A stretch of 64,000 nucleotides of DNA, taken from CAYRGC01 sp964601225. GTDB taxonomy: Bacteria; Patescibacteriota; Gracilibacteria; Peribacterales; Peribacteraceae. The stretch is from NCBI GenBank assembly GCA_964601225.1, contig CAZRMM010000009.1, positions 13,377 to 77,376 on the forward strand. Reading direction: 5' to 3'. Each line of letters opens with the position of its first letter. Positions within the stretch are counted from its first letter, which is position 1. This document shows positions 18,916-28,609 of the stretch, one piece after another. Under the pieces are notes generated by a model. That model was not told the origin of the DNA. It saw nothing but the letters and a program-made list of their open reading frames with translations, and did not search any database. Position numbers and translations under genes: made by a program.

Positions 18916-19365
18916 TTACTTCACCGACGGCGCAGGCTGCTTCCCCGGAGCGGACGAGGGCGGCTGGATCTGGACCGGAACGACATCGATGATCATGTTC
19001 TTCGACGGACTGAAGAGAATGGCACGATCCTTCGTGATGACGAGGTTATCGCCGTTCGATGCCTTGGCATAGAAGGGATTCTTCTCCCGAAGTTTCTCGA
19101 CGTCCACGATGGTGGCGACCGTCGGTTCGACATCGCTGGGTATGTTGATGAGCTTACGCACCTGCTCCACGACGGCGCGAGCGGCGGCCTTGTTCTCCTC
19201 CGCATTGCCCGTGTCGCCTCCCGTCACCTGGTTCAAACGAACGGAAAGCTGCGCGATCTGATCTTCGGCGGCGCGGCGGCGCATATCGAGGACGAGCACG
19301 AGAGCGACGAGACCGACGACGATGAGAAATCCGAGGGGCCTGGAGCGCGAAGGCTTAGCATCCAT
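18916..19365 (-). CDS. Small single-pass membrane protein, hypothetical
   Basis: 149 residues. One N-terminal helix (GFLIVVGLVALVLVLDM, about 12-28) is followed by a coiled-coil stretch (RRRAAEDQIAQLSVRL) and a compact domain (about 60-135) with FYAKASNGDNLVITKDRAIL. The tail is Pro/Ser-rich. The topology suggests a small outward-facing anchored protein. The family is not recognised. It is the first gene downstream of the giant fibre gene on the same strand, 114 bases away. Confidence 0.7.
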   Translation of the reverse strand: MDAKPSRSRPLGFLIVVGLVALVLVLDMRRRAAEDQIAQLSVRLNQVTGGDTGNAEENKAAARAVVEQVRKLINIPSDVEPTVATIVDVEKLREKNPFYAKASNGDNLVITKDRAILFSPSKNMIIDVVPVQIQPPSSAPGKQPAPSVK

Positions 19366-19479
19366 GGGAACTGGGGGAAGAAAACGATATCGCTTGTCAT
19401 CCTACTTCCGCTTCCAAAGCACGGGCAAGCCGCCACGCGTGATGATACGAGTGCAATACTTGTGTTCATGAATTCCTTC

Positions 19480-22400
19480 TTAGAAACTGGCTTCTTCTTG
19501 CGAATTTTCGGAAGAAACCTCCGGCTGAGGATCGAATACGGGAACAGAGGAATCCTCGGACGTCGAGGGAAGAAGGGTTTCCGCGTCACTGGAAACACTC
19601 ACGGACGACGAGCTTTCGACGGAGTCGTCGACGGAGGAAACCGGCTCGGATTCGACCGATGCAGACGATGTTTCGTCGATCTCCTGCGAGCTGCTCTCTT
19701 CCGATGCGACGGACGATGAAAGCGACTCTTCGGACGTGGATGCTTCCGAGGACCGCTCCTGCGTCGTCACGCGATATCCGTCGGGCAGAATCAGGGTGGG
19801 CGGGTCGGTCTGCGTATTCCAGGTAAAGGAGATGCCGAGATCCGGATGATCCCAGACGTACGCGTCGTGGTAGCGGGCGCAACTGAGGGGATTGCCATCG
19901 GCATCGCGCGTGACAATGTTGCGGATGCAGCCGTTCCAAACGGCATTCGTCGAGAGAGGAACGCCGAAGGCGTCGACGGGGAAGTCGACGGTGTCGACGA
20001 GGGACAACGACGCGTCTTCGAGAGCGCTCGCCGAACTCCCCGTACCGCTGATGAGACCCACGGCGAACCAGGAGAATTTCACCGTGCCGGTGACGGGTTT
20101 GTCCGCACGGAGCACGAAACCCGTCGCGGAGGAGAAGTCGACCCACCACTCGGAACCGACGCGGCCGTTGGGCGTCGCAGTGATCACGGGAGCCTCGAGG
20201 AACGGGGGATGGAAAGCGACCTGGACGGCGACGTTATCCTGCGTGATCTCCGCGTATCCCGCCTGGCGGCTGCCGACACGAAGCTCTCCGTACACCTCCA
20301 CGTCGCCGAGGAATCGGGCGAGACCCTCGAAGGTGACGGGACCCATGACCTGCAGGGCACCCCGGACGACGAGCTGATCGAGGGTGACGACGGATCCGGC
20401 ACCGAACGTCAGCGTCGCACCCGAGGCGAGTTCGAGAGAACCACGGAGAAGCACGGAACCGTTCAATACGGTATCGGACGCAACATCGAGAGTATCTGCC
20501 TGCAACGCGCCGTTCACTCCGAGAGTGCCGTCGACCGTCATGGCGCCCGGCACGAAGAGCGACGAGACCCTGAGAATGCCGTCGAGCGAGAGATCGCCGG
20601 CGATGCGGGCATCGCCGCCGACCATGAGCGTCTCGTCGACATTGAGCGTCGTCGCGGTCAGGTCTCCGCCGAGCGCGCTTCCGGTGGAAGCGGCGGCGAC
20701 CGAAACAGAACCCGAAGAGGAGAGCGAACCGATGCGCGCTTCGAGGGCGCCGATGCGATCCACAAGGGATACCACGTTGAGCGCGGCGAACTGTCGCCCC
20801 ACTTCGTCGGAAATGGGCTGCACGAGTGCCCCGGAAGCGCTGACGCGGTCGATGGCCGCCTGGAGGGAGATCTCAAGCTCGTCTTGAATCTTGAGATCGC
20901 GAATCGTTTCGAGCACGCGATCGGAGACGGCTTCGCTCGTGAGCGAGCCGTTGCGACGGGCAATGAGGACGTCGATCATGCCCTCCCCTCCGGAAAGCCC
21001 GCTCAAGGCGACGCCCACCGTGGGCTCTCCGGCAACGGCCTTGCGGACGTACCCGGCCCGATCGGCGCTTGTGAGGCCGTCGCCGATGCGGATGGGATTC
21101 TCCGCATCGACGATCGCCTTGGCCTTCAGCTGACCGATGAGACCGACCAGGACGGTGCCGGGAACGGGCAGATCGTCCCCGACCGCAGAGAACTTATTGC
21201 CGATGAAGGCGGCCTGTTCCTTGCTCGAAACGATACCCATCACGTTGGCATCCGCGCCGTGCTCGCAACGCTTCACCGTGTTCTCGTTCGCCACATCGAT
21301 ACAGACCGCCTCGCCGAAGCGCAAATCCGGAGTGGAAGCGTAGAAATATTCGGCGTAATCGGCGCCGCCTCCCGTGAAGGACGCGTCGGCGGTGACGGTG
21401 CCGTCGGCGGTGACGCGGAGGATAACGTCGTCATCGGAAGCGACGTCCGAGAGAACGGAGAAGACCGTATTCGATCCCGTCGATTCGTCGGTATCGATAA
21501 CTGCTCTGTGGAAAGTCACGTTGCTACTAGTATTGAGGTACTGGTTGATATCGTTCAAATACGCGTTATTGAGACTCACGGTCACGGTGTCTGTCCCGGA
21601 GACGGTAACATCGATATTCGTCCCATCCGTGAAGGTGACCGTGTCGCCGGCGTCGATGTACTCACTTGACCCACCATCGCTAATAGTGAAACCGATAGAG
21701 CTAGTAGAACAACCGACGTAGCCACTGGCATCGGTAGTGAGGCGCGTGCAGTTTGCAAAAAAGCCGCTGTTCAAGAGCAGCGGCGAGGCGGCTGACATCG
21801 TCAACAAACCGGATACGGTATCGCCGGTGCTGTTCACGTACGTATTGGAACCGTCGGCGAACTGGCTCACGTCTTCTCCGCTGTAGGCGACATCACCCGT
21901 GCCGCAGGCGAGATCGCCGCTGGCATCGGTGTACACGATAGTGCAGGAAACTCCCGGACGACCTTGGTAGTGGGAATCGTTCGTGAACTGGCTGATATTC
22001 TCGCCGGAGAACGCGATGTCGCCGGCTCCGCACGTCACGTTGCCCGCGCCATCCGTATAGAGATACGGGCAGCTGGCATAACCGTCGAACGTGACCGTGC
22101 TGCTGACGCCGAACGTGCCGTACACGTCGAGTGTGTAGTCGGGTGACAGATCGCCGCCTACGCCAACGTTGCCGCCGCCGTTGTTGATGATGAGCGGCGC
22201 CCAGCTATCGAGATTGGGACCATGCGCGCCGATGTACGCGGAACCATCTGCCTGGCCGATGATCACGCGGTTGCCGTTCGCATCGCCAAAGGCCGCGGCG
22301 ATCCAGCCCGTTGTTTGCGAAGCGTTTCCGGCGTTGTACTGCGTGAAGTGGTTACGGGCGTTATCGGCATTCGAGCCAAGTGTGCCGGCATTCGTGAAAC

Positions 22401-25400
22401 GAACGGCATTGTCGATGCCATTCACGTCAAACAGATATGCGGGAGTGGTGGTGCCGATGCCGACGCGATCGTTGATCGCGTCGATGACGAGAGAGTTCGC
22501 ATTAAAGACGCCGCCGGCATCAACGACAAGCGGCCCGTCGGTACTGACGCCGCCCGCAAGCTGACCGATCTCGGAGGCAGTGAGAGCGCGGTTGTACACA
22601 CGGACCTCATCGATATCCCCCGGGAAAAATTCCGAACCGGATGTCTCCTTGCCGATATACACGTCATTTGCGATATCGTGCGCTCCCGCTCCCGCGCCGC
22701 CGCTCGTGATCAAACGTCCGTCGAGGTAGATACGGTAATCCACCCCTTCTTTATGCGTTGCGGCGATATGGTGCCACTGTCCGTCGCTGATGGCGGTTCC
22801 CACGGAAATATCCCCATCCATGCTGTTGAAGTACCGAGGAACGCCGCCGAGCAAGCCGATACCCCAATAATCCCCGCCGTTCTGCTGGGCAACAATGCGT
22901 CGATATCCGGAACTGTCCGTGGTGCGAACCCAGGCAGAAAGCGTGAGCGACGTGAGGTCGAAAGCCGCGGAATCGGGAATGGTGACGTAATTCTGCGATC
23001 CATCAAAATTCAAACCGCCGCGCAGTTTTCCATTCGAAATGTGCGTGGGAACGGGGCTGCCGTTCAAGGTGCCGGTATGGCCGTTGCCGGAAGCGTCGGC
23101 GGCACTGGTGCCGGATGTCTCGTCAAGCTTCCACCAGCCGACGAGGCCGGTATTGGCAGCAAGCGCGACGGAACCGCTTCCAGCCCGAATTTGCGCTTGG
23201 ACAGTGAGACTGCCCGTCATCGTGTCGCCGGATTTCTTCACGTAGCGCGCGTCAGCGGACGTCATGTCGAGACTTCCGCCCCCGCCGTCGTCCGTACCGC
23301 ATGTGAGGACCCCGCTGATGGTTTCGAGAGCGGTACAGTTCGCATAGTTGGCAAGGTATGCGATGCCTTCCACGACGAGAGAGCCGGACGACGCGAGTCG
23401 GTCCATCGCAAACAGGCTGCGACCGGAGGCCGTGCCGATCACCTCGAGCTTGGTATCGGCGCTGAGAGCGCCGATCGCGACGTTGCCGCCGCTCAAGATG
23501 ACCATCTCGGGACTGCCGGAACCGTTGCCGTCGAGCGTAAGGTACTGTCCGGCGGTGTTAAACCCGACGGTTCCTTCGTTGCCGCTCACGCCCACGTGCA
23601 GCGAGGCGCCGGAGAGATACAGATCGCGCCAACGGTTCGTTGCGGAGCCGAGACTGTAGAGATTGTTGACATTCGGGATGAGGGAACCGGAAAGCTGCGC
23701 GCGAACGCGAGTCAGGTCCGCGGAACTGTCCCCAAGGACGATATCGCCGTTCAACGTTGTCGTGCCTTCCGCGATGAGTGATCCCGAAGAAAGGAGTTCG
23801 TTGCGCGCAAACAGTGTCGCACCCGAGAGCGTCTGGAAACGGACGAGGGAACCGGTGATGGTGGCGTTGAGCTTGAAGCTTGAACCCGCCAAGGTGAGAC
23901 CCTGACCGGCGACGTAGGTCGTTGCGGCGGAACCGCACTGAAGATTGCCGGAGGAATCGGTTGTCAGACTGCCGCAGGAATTGAAGCCGCCGGAAGTAAG
24001 TTGCAAGCCGCTCTGAAGAATGGAGCTGCCTTCGATGCTCAGCGAACCGGAAGAGACCAGACCGTTCTTCGCGAAGACCGTAGAGCCGGAGAGCGTGGTG
24101 AACCGGACGAGGGAACCGGTGATGGTGGCGTTGAGCTTGAAGCCGGTGCCGGTGAGCGTGAGGCCCTGGTCGGCGTGGTACTGGGTGTTGGTGTCGACCG
24201 TTGCGGAGGAGCAGACGATGTCGCCCGAGGAGTTCGTCGTGAGTGAGCCGCAGGAGTTGAAGCCGCCGGAGGCGAGGCGGAGAGAGCTCTGTAGGAAGGT
24301 GTTGCCCTCAATCGCCAAGACTCCGGAGGAGGCCAGGCGATTATTGGCGAAGACCGTAGAGCCGGAGAGCGTGGTGAACCGGACGAGGGAACCGGTGATG
24401 GNNNNNNNNNNNNNNNNNNNNNNNNNNNNNNNNNNNNNNNNNNNNNNNNNNNNNNNNNNNNNNNNNNNNNNNNNNNNNNNNNNNNNNNNNNNNNNNNNNN
24501 NGCCGGTGCCGGTGAGCGTGAGGCCCTGGTCGGCGTGGTACTGGGTGTTGGTGTCGTCGTCGGACGAACAGAGCAGGTTTCCGGACGTGTCGACCGCGAG
24601 GGCGGAGCAGTTGCCGAAGGCGGAGAAAACGATCGATGCATTATTAAGGTACGCGGGTCCGTCCACGGCGAGGGTGCCCGAGGCGGCAAGACCGTTCTTC
24701 GCGAAGACCGTAGAGCCGGAGAGCGTGGTGAACCGGACGAGGGAACCGGTGATGGTGGCGTTGAGCTTGAAGCCGGTGCCGGTGAGCGTGAGGCCCTGGT
24801 CGGCGTGGTACTGGGTGTTGGTGTCGACCGTTGCGGAGGAGCAGACGATGTCGCCCGAGGAGTTCGTCGTGAGTGAGCCGCAGGAGTTGAAGCCGCCGGA
24901 GGCGAGGCGGAGACCGGAGTTGAGATAGGCGGTTCCGTCGACGGCGAGGGCGCCGCTGGACTGGAGGGTGTCTTGCGCGTGAAGAGTGCGGCCGGAGGCG
25001 GTGCCGATCACTTCGAGCTTGATAGCGGAATCGATGGTACTGGAGCCAAGATTGACGTTGCCAAGGAGATAACTGTTCCCCGCCATCACCGTGAGCGCGG
25101 CGCCGGAGAGCGTACCGCGGGTGGTGAGGTTCCCCTTCACGAGACCCGTCGTGTCGACGACGAGGGAGCCGGACGCGGAGATTCCGTTCTTCGCAAAGAC
25201 CGTAGAGCCGGAGAGCGTGGTGAACCGGACGAGGGAACCGGTGATGGTGGCGTTCAATCGGAAAGTATTGCTCGCAAGACTCAGCCCCTGACCCGCACGA
25301 TAGGTCGCGCCGCCAGCGCCGCCGTCGTCGTCGTCACAGACGATCTTACCGTCGGAACCGACTGTGAGGACGCCTCCGTTGGCAAAACCCGTGCAGTCGC

Positions 25401-26592
25401 CGATACCATGCAGATACACGTCCCCTTCGGCAACGAGCGAACCGCTCGCAGTAAGAGTGGAAGATGCATGAAGATCGGAGGCCGTGAGACGAGAACCAAT
25501 GTAAGCGTCGCGGCTCACCAGGAGATCTCCGCTGCTCGTCAATACGCTATCGGCGTGAAGCACGGCGCCCGACGCCTCTCCGACAATATGCAAACCCACG
25601 CCGATCACATCGATCCGAAGGGCACCCACCATGGTATCCCCGTCCACATTCACGTACCGTGCGTCGGCATCGGATTGGGTCAGATCACCGCCGCCGCCCT
25701 GGATGATCGTCGTATTCGTGATCGCGGTTGATCCGCCGTCGCCTCCGCCTCCCCGGCGGGGAACGTCATTCGCGCCCCCGGCCGGATGCAATCCCGCGTC
25801 GCCGCCTCCGTACGGGATAGGACGACGGCCATATCCCGGTTGAAAAATGCCGGGGAAATCCGACCAGACGGCTTTGCCATCGACGATCATGAGGATCTGT
25901 CCTTCCTTGCTCCCCTTCGGCACGGAAATTTCCGCGATCCTCTGGCGGAACTCGAGACGAGACTGCACGTTTGTCGTGGGCGTATTCATCACCTGCGGCA
26001 CGGAACGGGCGGCCGTTCCGCCTGTCGATGCCTGGGGCGCGGTGCGGCGGCCGTCACCGATCCACGACGGCATCGTCGTCGGTACGGGCGCGGCAGGGGG
26101 GACCGCGGCCACGGTTTTGCGAGGTACGGAGGTGGGCTTCGTCGCGACAGATGCGGACAAGCCCGAGGGCTTCATCGCAGGAATCAAAATTCCAACGGCG
26201 GACCCCGCCGCTCCGCTCTGGAACAATTCGCCCAAGGAAGCTCCGAGCACGGGAGTTTGAATCAGGAGCAACATGGTCGTCACTGCGACCGATAGCATCA
26301 CTCTTCGTCTGGGAACCCAGGAAACGATCCCCGTCATCGGCAGATTTTCTTGTCGATAGCGGACGATTAAGCGCTCAAGATGGGACACGGAATATCCCGA
26401 GGCGCGCGCGAGATACTGGCGTACCACGCCCTTGTCCCGAGGGGAGAGAGAAGCATAGCGAACGCCGCTAAGAACCCTGATCACCCACCGTATGCGCTGC
26501 TCTCGCGTCACGCCGTCCACCATCGTTTCCGGCACTCGGCGGGCAGCCAAGGCTTTACGCATGTCGGCCAGAGTCGGAATCGGTTTATGCAT
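19480..26592 (-). CDS. Giant repeat-rich fibre-like surface protein with LamG and Peptidase_G2-like segments
   Basis: About 2370 residues from the ATG at 26592 (a TTG at 26652 is possible). Residues ~1-85 resemble the N-terminal helix-turn-helix of integrase/transposase proteins (KGVVRQYLARASGYSVSHLERLIVRYR region); a membrane helix follows (about 98-118). Long arrays of beta-type repeats follow (GSLVRFTTLSGSTVFAKNG, SGGFNSCGSLTT), then a LamG domain (GLVGWWKLDETSG ... VRVYNRALTASEIGQL, genomic about 22560-23170). Near genomic 21200-21365 is ADYAEYF...GIVSSKEQ, like the Peptidase_G2 self-cleaving chaperone of phage fibres. The C-terminus is Ser/Glu-rich. A 100-base gap interrupts the repeats. 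Confidence 0.8.
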   Translation of the reverse strand: MHKPIPTLADMRKALAARRVPETMVDGVTREQRIRWVIRVLSGVRYASLSPRDKGVVRQYLARASGYSVSHLERLIVRYRQENLPMTGIVSWVPRRRVMLSVAVTTMLLLIQTPVLGASLGELFQSGAAGSAVGILIPAMKPSGLSASVATKPTSVPRKTVAAVPPAAPVPTTMPSWIGDGRRTAPQASTGGTAARSVPQVMNTPTTNVQSRLEFRQRIAEISVPKGSKEGQILMIVDGKAVWSDFPGIFQPGYGRRPIPYGGGDAGLHPAGGANDVPRRGGGGDGGSTAITNTTIIQGGGGDLTQSDADARYVNVDGDTMVGALRIDVIGVGLHIVGEASGAVLHADSVLTSSGDLLVSRDAYIGSRLTASDLHASSTLTASGSLVAEGDVYLHGIGDCTGFANGGVLTVGSDGKIVCDDDDGGAGGATYRAGQGLSLASNTFRLNATITGSLVRFTTLSGSTVFAKNGISASGSLVVDTTGLVKGNLTTRGTLSGAALTVMAGNSYLLGNVNLGSSTIDSAIKLEVIGTASGRTLHAQDTLQSSGALAVDGTAYLNSGLRLASGGFNSCGSLTTNSSGDIVCSSATVDTNTQYHADQGLTLTGTGFKLNATITGSLVRFTTLSGSTVFAKNGLAASGTLAVDGPAYLNNASIVFSAFGNCSALAVDTSGNLLCSSDDDTNTQYHADQGLTLTGTGXXXXXXXXXXXXXXXXXXXXXXXXXXXXXXXXXXITGSLVRFTTLSGSTVFANNRLASSGVLAIEGNTFLQSSLRLASGGFNSCGSLTTNSSGDIVCSSATVDTNTQYHADQGLTLTGTGFKLNATITGSLVRFTTLSGSTVFAKNGLVSSGSLSIEGSSILQSGLQLTSGGFNSCGSLTTDSSGNLQCGSAATTYVAGQGLTLAGSSFKLNATITGSLVRFQTLSGATLFARNELLSSGSLIAEGTTTLNGDIVLGDSSADLTRVRAQLSGSLIPNVNNLYSLGSATNRWRDLYLSGASLHVGVSGNEGTVGFNTAGQYLTLDGNGSGSPEMVILSGGNVAIGALSADTKLEVIGTASGRSLFAMDRLASSGSLVVEGIAYLANYANCTALETISGVLTCGTDDGGGGSLDMTSADARYVKKSGDTMTGSLTVQAQIRAGSGSVALAANTGLVGWWKLDETSGTSAADASGNGHTGTLNGSPVPTHISNGKLRGGLNFDGSQNYVTIPDSAAFDLTSLTLSAWVRTTDSSGYRRIVAQQNGGDYWGIGLLGGVPRYFNSMDGDISVGTAISDGQWHHIAATHKEGVDYRIYLDGRLITSGGAGAGAHDIANDVYIGKETSGSEFFPGDIDEVRVYNRALTASEIGQLAGGVSTDGPLVVDAGGVFNANSLVIDAINDRVGIGTTTPAYLFDVNGIDNAVRFTNAGTLGSNADNARNHFTQYNAGNASQTTGWIAAAFGDANGNRVIIGQADGSAYIGAHGPNLDSWAPLIINNGGGNVGVGGDLSPDYTLDVYGTFGVSSTVTFDGYASCPYLYTDGAGNVTCGAGDIAFSGENISQFTNDSHYQGRPGVSCTIVYTDASGDLACGTGDVAYSGEDVSQFADGSNTYVNSTGDTVSGLLTMSAASPLLLNSGFFANCTRLTTDASGYVGCSTSSIGFTISDGGSSEYIDAGDTVTFTDGTNIDVTVSGTDTVTVSLNNAYLNDINQYLNTSSNVTFHRAVIDTDESTGSNTVFSVLSDVASDDDVILRVTADGTVTADASFTGGGADYAEYFYASTPDLRFGEAVCIDVANENTVKRCEHGADANVMGIVSSKEQAAFIGNKFSAVGDDLPVPGTVLVGLIGQLKAKAIVDAENPIRIGDGLTSADRAGYVRKAVAGEPTVGVALSGLSGGEGMIDVLIARRNGSLTSEAVSDRVLETIRDLKIQDELEISLQAAIDRVSASGALVQPISDEVGRQFAALNVVSLVDRIGALEARIGSLSSSGSVSVAAASTGSALGGDLTATTLNVDETLMVGGDARIAGDLSLDGILRVSSLFVPGAMTVDGTLGVNGALQADTLDVASDTVLNGSVLLRGSLELASGATLTFGAGSVVTLDQLVVRGALQVMGPVTFEGLARFLGDVEVYGELRVGSRQAGYAEITQDNVAVQVAFHPPFLEAPVITATPNGRVGSEWWVDFSSATGFVLRADKPVTGTVKFSWFAVGLISGTGSSASALEDASLSLVDTVDFPVDAFGVPLSTNAVWNGCIRNIVTRDADGNPLSCARYHDAYVWDHPDLGISFTWNTQTDPPTLILPDGYRVTTQERSSEASTSEESLSSSVASEESSSQEIDETSSASVESEPVSSVDDSVESSSSVSVSSDAETLLPSTSEDSSVPVFDPQPEVSSENSQEEASF
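24078..25260 (-). repeat. Tandem near-identical coding repeats inside the fibre gene
   Basis: The segment encoding ITGSLVRFTTLSGSTVFA recurs nearly identically at about 24078, 24357, 24708 and 25199, with a diverged copy near 23817. Between copies, longer blocks encoding DTNTQYHADQGLTLTGTG and SGGFNSCGSLTT also repeat. Copy spacing is uneven (roughly 280, 350 and 490 bases; the second interval includes the gap). This sort of array can expand or contract by recombination. Confidence 0.85.
24402..24501. other. Assembly gap of 100 N
   Basis: Exactly 100 N lie inside the fibre gene's repeat array, flanked on both sides by copies of the same unit. The true length and copy number are unknown. The reading frame happens to continue across, but the protein length stated for this gene is provisional. 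Confidence 0.99.
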
Positions 26593-26716
26593 TCGGTGTT
26601 CGTGTGAGTTTTTTCTTTTTCGTGTCGCGCGCGAATCTTCTGAGTGTACCAAAAAACGGTCGTTTCCTCAACGGTGATGTGCGGCTCTTTTTCGCAGTGG
26701 GGAGCCACAATTGTTG

Positions 26717-26744
26717 TTTATATACTATTAATTTAATTTGTAAA
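26717..26744 (-). promoter_or_regulatory. Putative sigma-70 promoter of the fibre gene
   Basis: On the minus strand TTTACA (26744-26739) and TATAAA (26722-26717) are 16 bases apart in an AT-rich tract. The expected start near 26710 would leave a leader of about 118 bases before the ATG at 26592. The rest of the intergenic stretch to 27039 is AT-rich and holds a short hairpin (TTATTTTC/GAAAATAA near 26840-26858) but no gene I can support. Confidence 0.45.
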
Positions 26745-27039
26745 GTTTAGAGCGTCATTGCACGTCGAACGAAAATCGTATGGAACGCATTTTTCCATTG
26801 TCACTTTCTCCGGTGAATTTGTAGGTTATGGCCACCATCGTTATTTTCTGAAAATAAAAAAGATCAATGTCAAATGGCGTTTTTACATCGGTTGAAGGCC
26901 ATAGTGATCATAGAAAAATTAATAACACTTTTTTACAAAAAAGCAATTCAACCAAGACAAGCTCACGTGCGATCCAGGCAAATCCCCCCTCGACTTCCGG
27001 AAAAATTCCCCCGCTCGACCGGTCTGCTATCCTCCGCCC

Positions 27040-28017
27040 ATGACCACTCTCGATGCCCTCCGCCCCTTCCTCACGACGACGCTCGACCGCACCGATTTTC
27101 CCGACCTCGGGAAGAAATACGGAGGAAAGGTGCGCGATGTATACGATCTGGGAAAAGACATCATCCTCATCGCGACCGACCGACAATCGGCATTCGATAA
27201 ACAGTGGTGCACGATCCCGCTCAAGGGCCAGGTCTTGAACCAGCTCAGCAACTGGTGGTTCGACCAGATCAAGGACGTGATGCCCACGCACGTCGTCGCC
27301 ACGCCCGATCCGAACGTGACGATCGGCAGGAAGCTCAAGATGGTGAAGGTGGAGGTGGTGGTGCGCTCGTACCTGACGGGATCCACGTCAACGTCCGTGT
27401 GGGTGAATTACGAGAAAGGCAGCCGGAATTTCTGCGGCAACGCCCTTCCGGACGGCATGAAGAAGAACCAAAAATTGCCGTCCACGATCTTCACGCCCTC
27501 CACGAAGCCCGAGAGCGGGCACGACGAATCGATGAGCCCGGAGGAATTGATCGCCCGCGGCGACACCACTCGCGCGGAGATCGACAAGGTGAAGGAATAC
27601 GCACTTGCGCTCTTCAAGCGCGGGCAGGAGGTGGCGGCAAAGCGCGGCCTCATTCTCGTGGATACGAAGTACGAGATGGGCTACGACGCCGACGGCGTGC
27701 TGCGCGTGGGCGATGAGGTGCATACGCCCGATTCGTCCCGCTACTGGATTGCGGCGACGTACGAGGAGCGTATGGCGGCAGGCAAGGAACCCGAGTCTCT
27801 CGACAAGGAGTTCTTCCGTCTGTGGCTCAAGAGCGCCGGATACGTCGGAGACGAGGGTCCGCAGCCGGAGGTGACCGACGAGGTGCGACTGATGCTCGCG
27901 CAGAAGTACATCGGGCTCTACGAGAAGATGACGGGTCAGACGTTCGAGATCCCGACGGAAGCGGACGTAAAAGGACGCATCGAGAAGAACATTCGGACGT
28001 ATCTGGCAAAGTCCTGA
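27040..28017 (+). CDS. purC: Phosphoribosylaminoimidazole-succinocarboxamide synthase (SAICAR synthetase)
   Basis: 325 residues. It ligates aspartate to CAIR with ATP in purine synthesis, in the cytoplasm. The family is clear from GGKVRDVYDLG (nucleotide-binding hairpin), LIATDRQSAFD, VVVRSYLTGS and LVDTKYEMGYD. The size fits the longer SAICAR synthetases. The start follows a C/T-rich stretch (CTATCCTCCGCCC). No other pur gene lies in the window, so it stands alone here; the substrate may come from elsewhere in the genome or from a host. Confidence 0.95.
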   Translation: MTTLDALRPFLTTTLDRTDFPDLGKKYGGKVRDVYDLGKDIILIATDRQSAFDKQWCTIPLKGQVLNQLSNWWFDQIKDVMPTHVVATPDPNVTIGRKLKMVKVEVVVRSYLTGSTSTSVWVNYEKGSRNFCGNALPDGMKKNQKLPSTIFTPSTKPESGHDESMSPEELIARGDTTRAEIDKVKEYALALFKRGQEVAAKRGLILVDTKYEMGYDADGVLRVGDEVHTPDSSRYWIAATYEERMAAGKEPESLDKEFFRLWLKSAGYVGDEGPQPEVTDEVRLMLAQKYIGLYEKMTGQTFEIPTEADVKGRIEKNIRTYLAKS

Positions 28018-28024
28018 CATCGGT

Positions 28025-28098
28025 TGAGAGTTACGGGTTGCGAGTTGCGGGAATCAATTCTCGTCAGGTTCCCGTAACCCGAAACTCGTCGCTCGAAA
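28025..28098. repeat. Intergenic imperfect hairpin of repeated GGGTTNCGNG words
   Basis: GTTACGGGTTGCGAGTTGCG is followed after a short loop by TTCCCGTAACCCGAAACTCG, so the two sides pair over about 20 bases with small offsets. It fills the gap between the convergent ends of purC and the DUF192 gene and could act as a terminator. Related words occur near 48824 and 58587. Confidence 0.6.
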
Positions 28099-28105
28099 CT
28101 CGGTA

Positions 28106-28606
28106 CTAGTCTTCCAACGTCCACCCCTCTCCCACCCCCCATGCCGCGACGGATCCCGCGGGAACCTCGAGGGCATAGAGCGCGGAATATCGCGAAGAAT
28201 ACGTCGAACACGGATCGGCCGCGCAGGGAGTCATTGTGAGCGCTGACACGAAACGCTTCTGGGCGTCGAAGTAGATGATATCGAGGGGAATCAGGGTGTT
28301 TTTCATCCAGAAACGCAACGTCTGCTCCGTCTCGAACGTGAAGAGCATGCCCGCGTCGTCGGCGAGCGCATCGCGTCCCATGAGTCCCTTTTCCTGTTCC
28401 TCACGCGTTCGCGCATCCTCCACGCGAACGACGACGGAAACTCCGTCCGGTGACCGCAGAGTGACATCTCGTCCCGGTCGGGCAGACGCCGCTGCGCCGC
28501 CCAGGCTGGATGACACCGAATCCTGCGGCAGCAAAGGCTCCACAGGAGCGCTTGTGCATGCGGAAATCAACAGGAGAAAAACGGTAAGAGGAAAAAGGCG
28601 TCTCAT
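28106..28606 (-). CDS. DUF192 lipoprotein
   Basis: 166 residues. The lipoprotein signal ends at LLISAC (residues 12-17). The DUF192 domain (about 45-165) shows REEQEKGLMGRDALADDAGMLF and the family hallmark FWMKNTLIPLDIIYFD, followed by ALEVPAGS. DUF192 proteins are small extracytoplasmic proteins of uncertain role. The ribulose-phosphate epimerase gene lies 3 bases upstream on the same strand, so they are probably cotranscribed. Confidence 0.85.
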   Translation of the reverse strand: MRRLFPLTVFLLLISACTSAPVEPLLPQDSVSSSLGGAAASARPGRDVTLRSPDGVSVVVRVEDARTREEQEKGLMGRDALADDAGMLFTFETEQTLRFWMKNTLIPLDIIYFDAQKRFVSALTMTPCAADPCSTYSSRYSALYALEVPAGSVAAWGVGEGWTLED

Positions 28607-28609
28607 GGC

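Noticed and set aside
24078..25260. CRISPR-like periodic repeats
   Set aside because: Repeats are in frame, several hundred bases apart, uneven in spacing and encode protein; no cas genes are seen.
19480..26592. Prophage tail-fibre locus
   Set aside because: The Peptidase_G2-like part suggests a fibre, but no capsid, terminase, tail or lysis genes are nearby.
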